Assembly (NCBI GenBank): GCA_037444855.1
Contig: JBBILO010000012.1
Location: 1-21,628, forward strand
DNA: 21,628 bases
Source: JBBILO01 sp037444855
Lineage (GTDB): Bacteria; Patescibacteriota; Microgenomatia; UBA1406; GWC2-37-13
Direction of reading: 5' to 3'
Every line of letters begins with the position of its first letter. The stretch's first letter is position 1. Shown here one piece after another: positions 21,285 to 21,628 of the stretch. The notes under the pieces are model-generated. The model did not search any database and was not told the origin of the DNA. It saw nothing but the letters and a program-made list of their open reading frames with translations. The translations under genes were made by a program, and so were the position numbers.

Positions 21285-21628
21285 TTAATATAAAATTCTG
21301 CATTTAATTGTGTGATCGACTCGTTTTAATTCTTCGAACATTTTTTTATTGCACCTCTTATTAATATCTATAATGACATAACCTATTAACTCATTTGTTT
21401 TTAAGTATTGATATTCAATATTAGCTTGATATCGGGTCAAAATACCATTTATTGATGCCAAAATTCCAGGAATGTTTTTATGAATATGTAAAAGACGATG
21501 GGTATTTTTTTTCATCTCACTTGTTTTAATCTGTGGAAAATTAACTGAAAGATCGGTTGAACCAGTGTTAATAAATTCAATAATTCTTTTAGTAACAAAT
21601 TGACTAATGTTTTTTTGTGATTCAATTG
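21285..21628 (-). CDS. serA: D-3-phosphoglycerate dehydrogenase, C-terminal part (5' end beyond window)
   Basis: Open from the right edge to TAA 21285, 114 codons. It reads SQKNISQFVTKRIIEFINTG, then STDLSVNFPQI, matching the end of the SerA catalytic domain (GST..AVNFPEV). The ACT domain follows (HRLLHIHKNIPGILASINGIL, YQYLKTNELIGYVIID), which in E. coli-type SerA binds serine for feedback inhibition. An ATG at 21515 could be mistaken for a start, but the frame stays open upstream with SerA-like sequence. It is followed 2 bases later by serC, so this is a serA-serC serine operon. Confidence 0.88.
   Translation of the reverse strand, partial: IESQKNISQFVTKRIIEFINTGSTDLSVNFPQIKTSEMKKNTHRLLHIHKNIPGILASINGILTRYQANIEYQYLKTNELIGYVIIDINKRCNKKMFEELKRVDHTIKCRILY

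Noticed and set aside
21285..21515. A stand-alone ACT-domain protein starting at ATG 21515
   Set aside because: The frame is open upstream to the window edge and the upstream residues match the SerA catalytic domain end, so it is part of serA.

Overview
The window is a low-GC bacterial chromosome segment whose gene content suggests a Candidate Phyla Radiation (Patescibacteria) bacterium, probably Microgenomates-like. The taxon is inferred. The supporting features are small, tightly packed genes; a VirB2-like pilin; a CAP-domain protein with membrane segments at both ends; an IPSTG-type sorting tail; a coiled-coil/SpoIID fusion; a short rhamnose-type nucleotidyltransferase; a PGI/PMI-type sugar isomerase; and a DPPR-synthase-like UbiA prenyltransferase. 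UGA acts as a stop (for example at 6451-6453 and 7758-7760), so this is not one of the lineages that read UGA as glycine. I found no convincing Shine-Dalgarno sequence at any start. Several genes instead have TATAAT exactly 6 bases before the ATG, which suggests leaderless mRNAs.

Left end (1-5539): a type I restriction-modification methyltransferase runs off the edge (minus). It is followed by radC (minus), a small two-helix membrane-protein gene with an in-frame stop (plus), glutamine synthetase with a clear sigma-70 promoter (minus), a partial second copy of the small gene (plus), and an FAD-dependent oxidoreductase (minus).

Centre-left (5540-8378): a plus-strand run of CAP-domain protein, small membrane protein, sugar-1-phosphate nucleotidyltransferase, two small membrane-associated proteins and thioredoxin. 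Centre (8379-13464): inverted copies of a ~95-bp intergenic repeat flank an unknown conserved-looking protein, a PP-loop enzyme, a secreted coiled-coil SpoIID-type peptidoglycan lytic enzyme and a VirB2-like pilin. An IPSTG-tailed small membrane protein lies just outside them. Most of this block is cell-envelope related.

Right (13465-21628): an island of decayed reading frames; a secreted clan-A-type glycoside hydrolase with a terminal calcium-loop motif; dCMP deaminase, whose start codon lies 1 nt after a tRNA-Pro(UGG) gene; a ubiA-recA-recX operon; a phosphoglucose/phosphomannose isomerase; and the end of a serA-serC serine-biosynthesis operon. Intergenic gaps carry related AT-rich repeats with short GC-rich hairpins. 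No CRISPR array, transposase or rRNA gene was seen.
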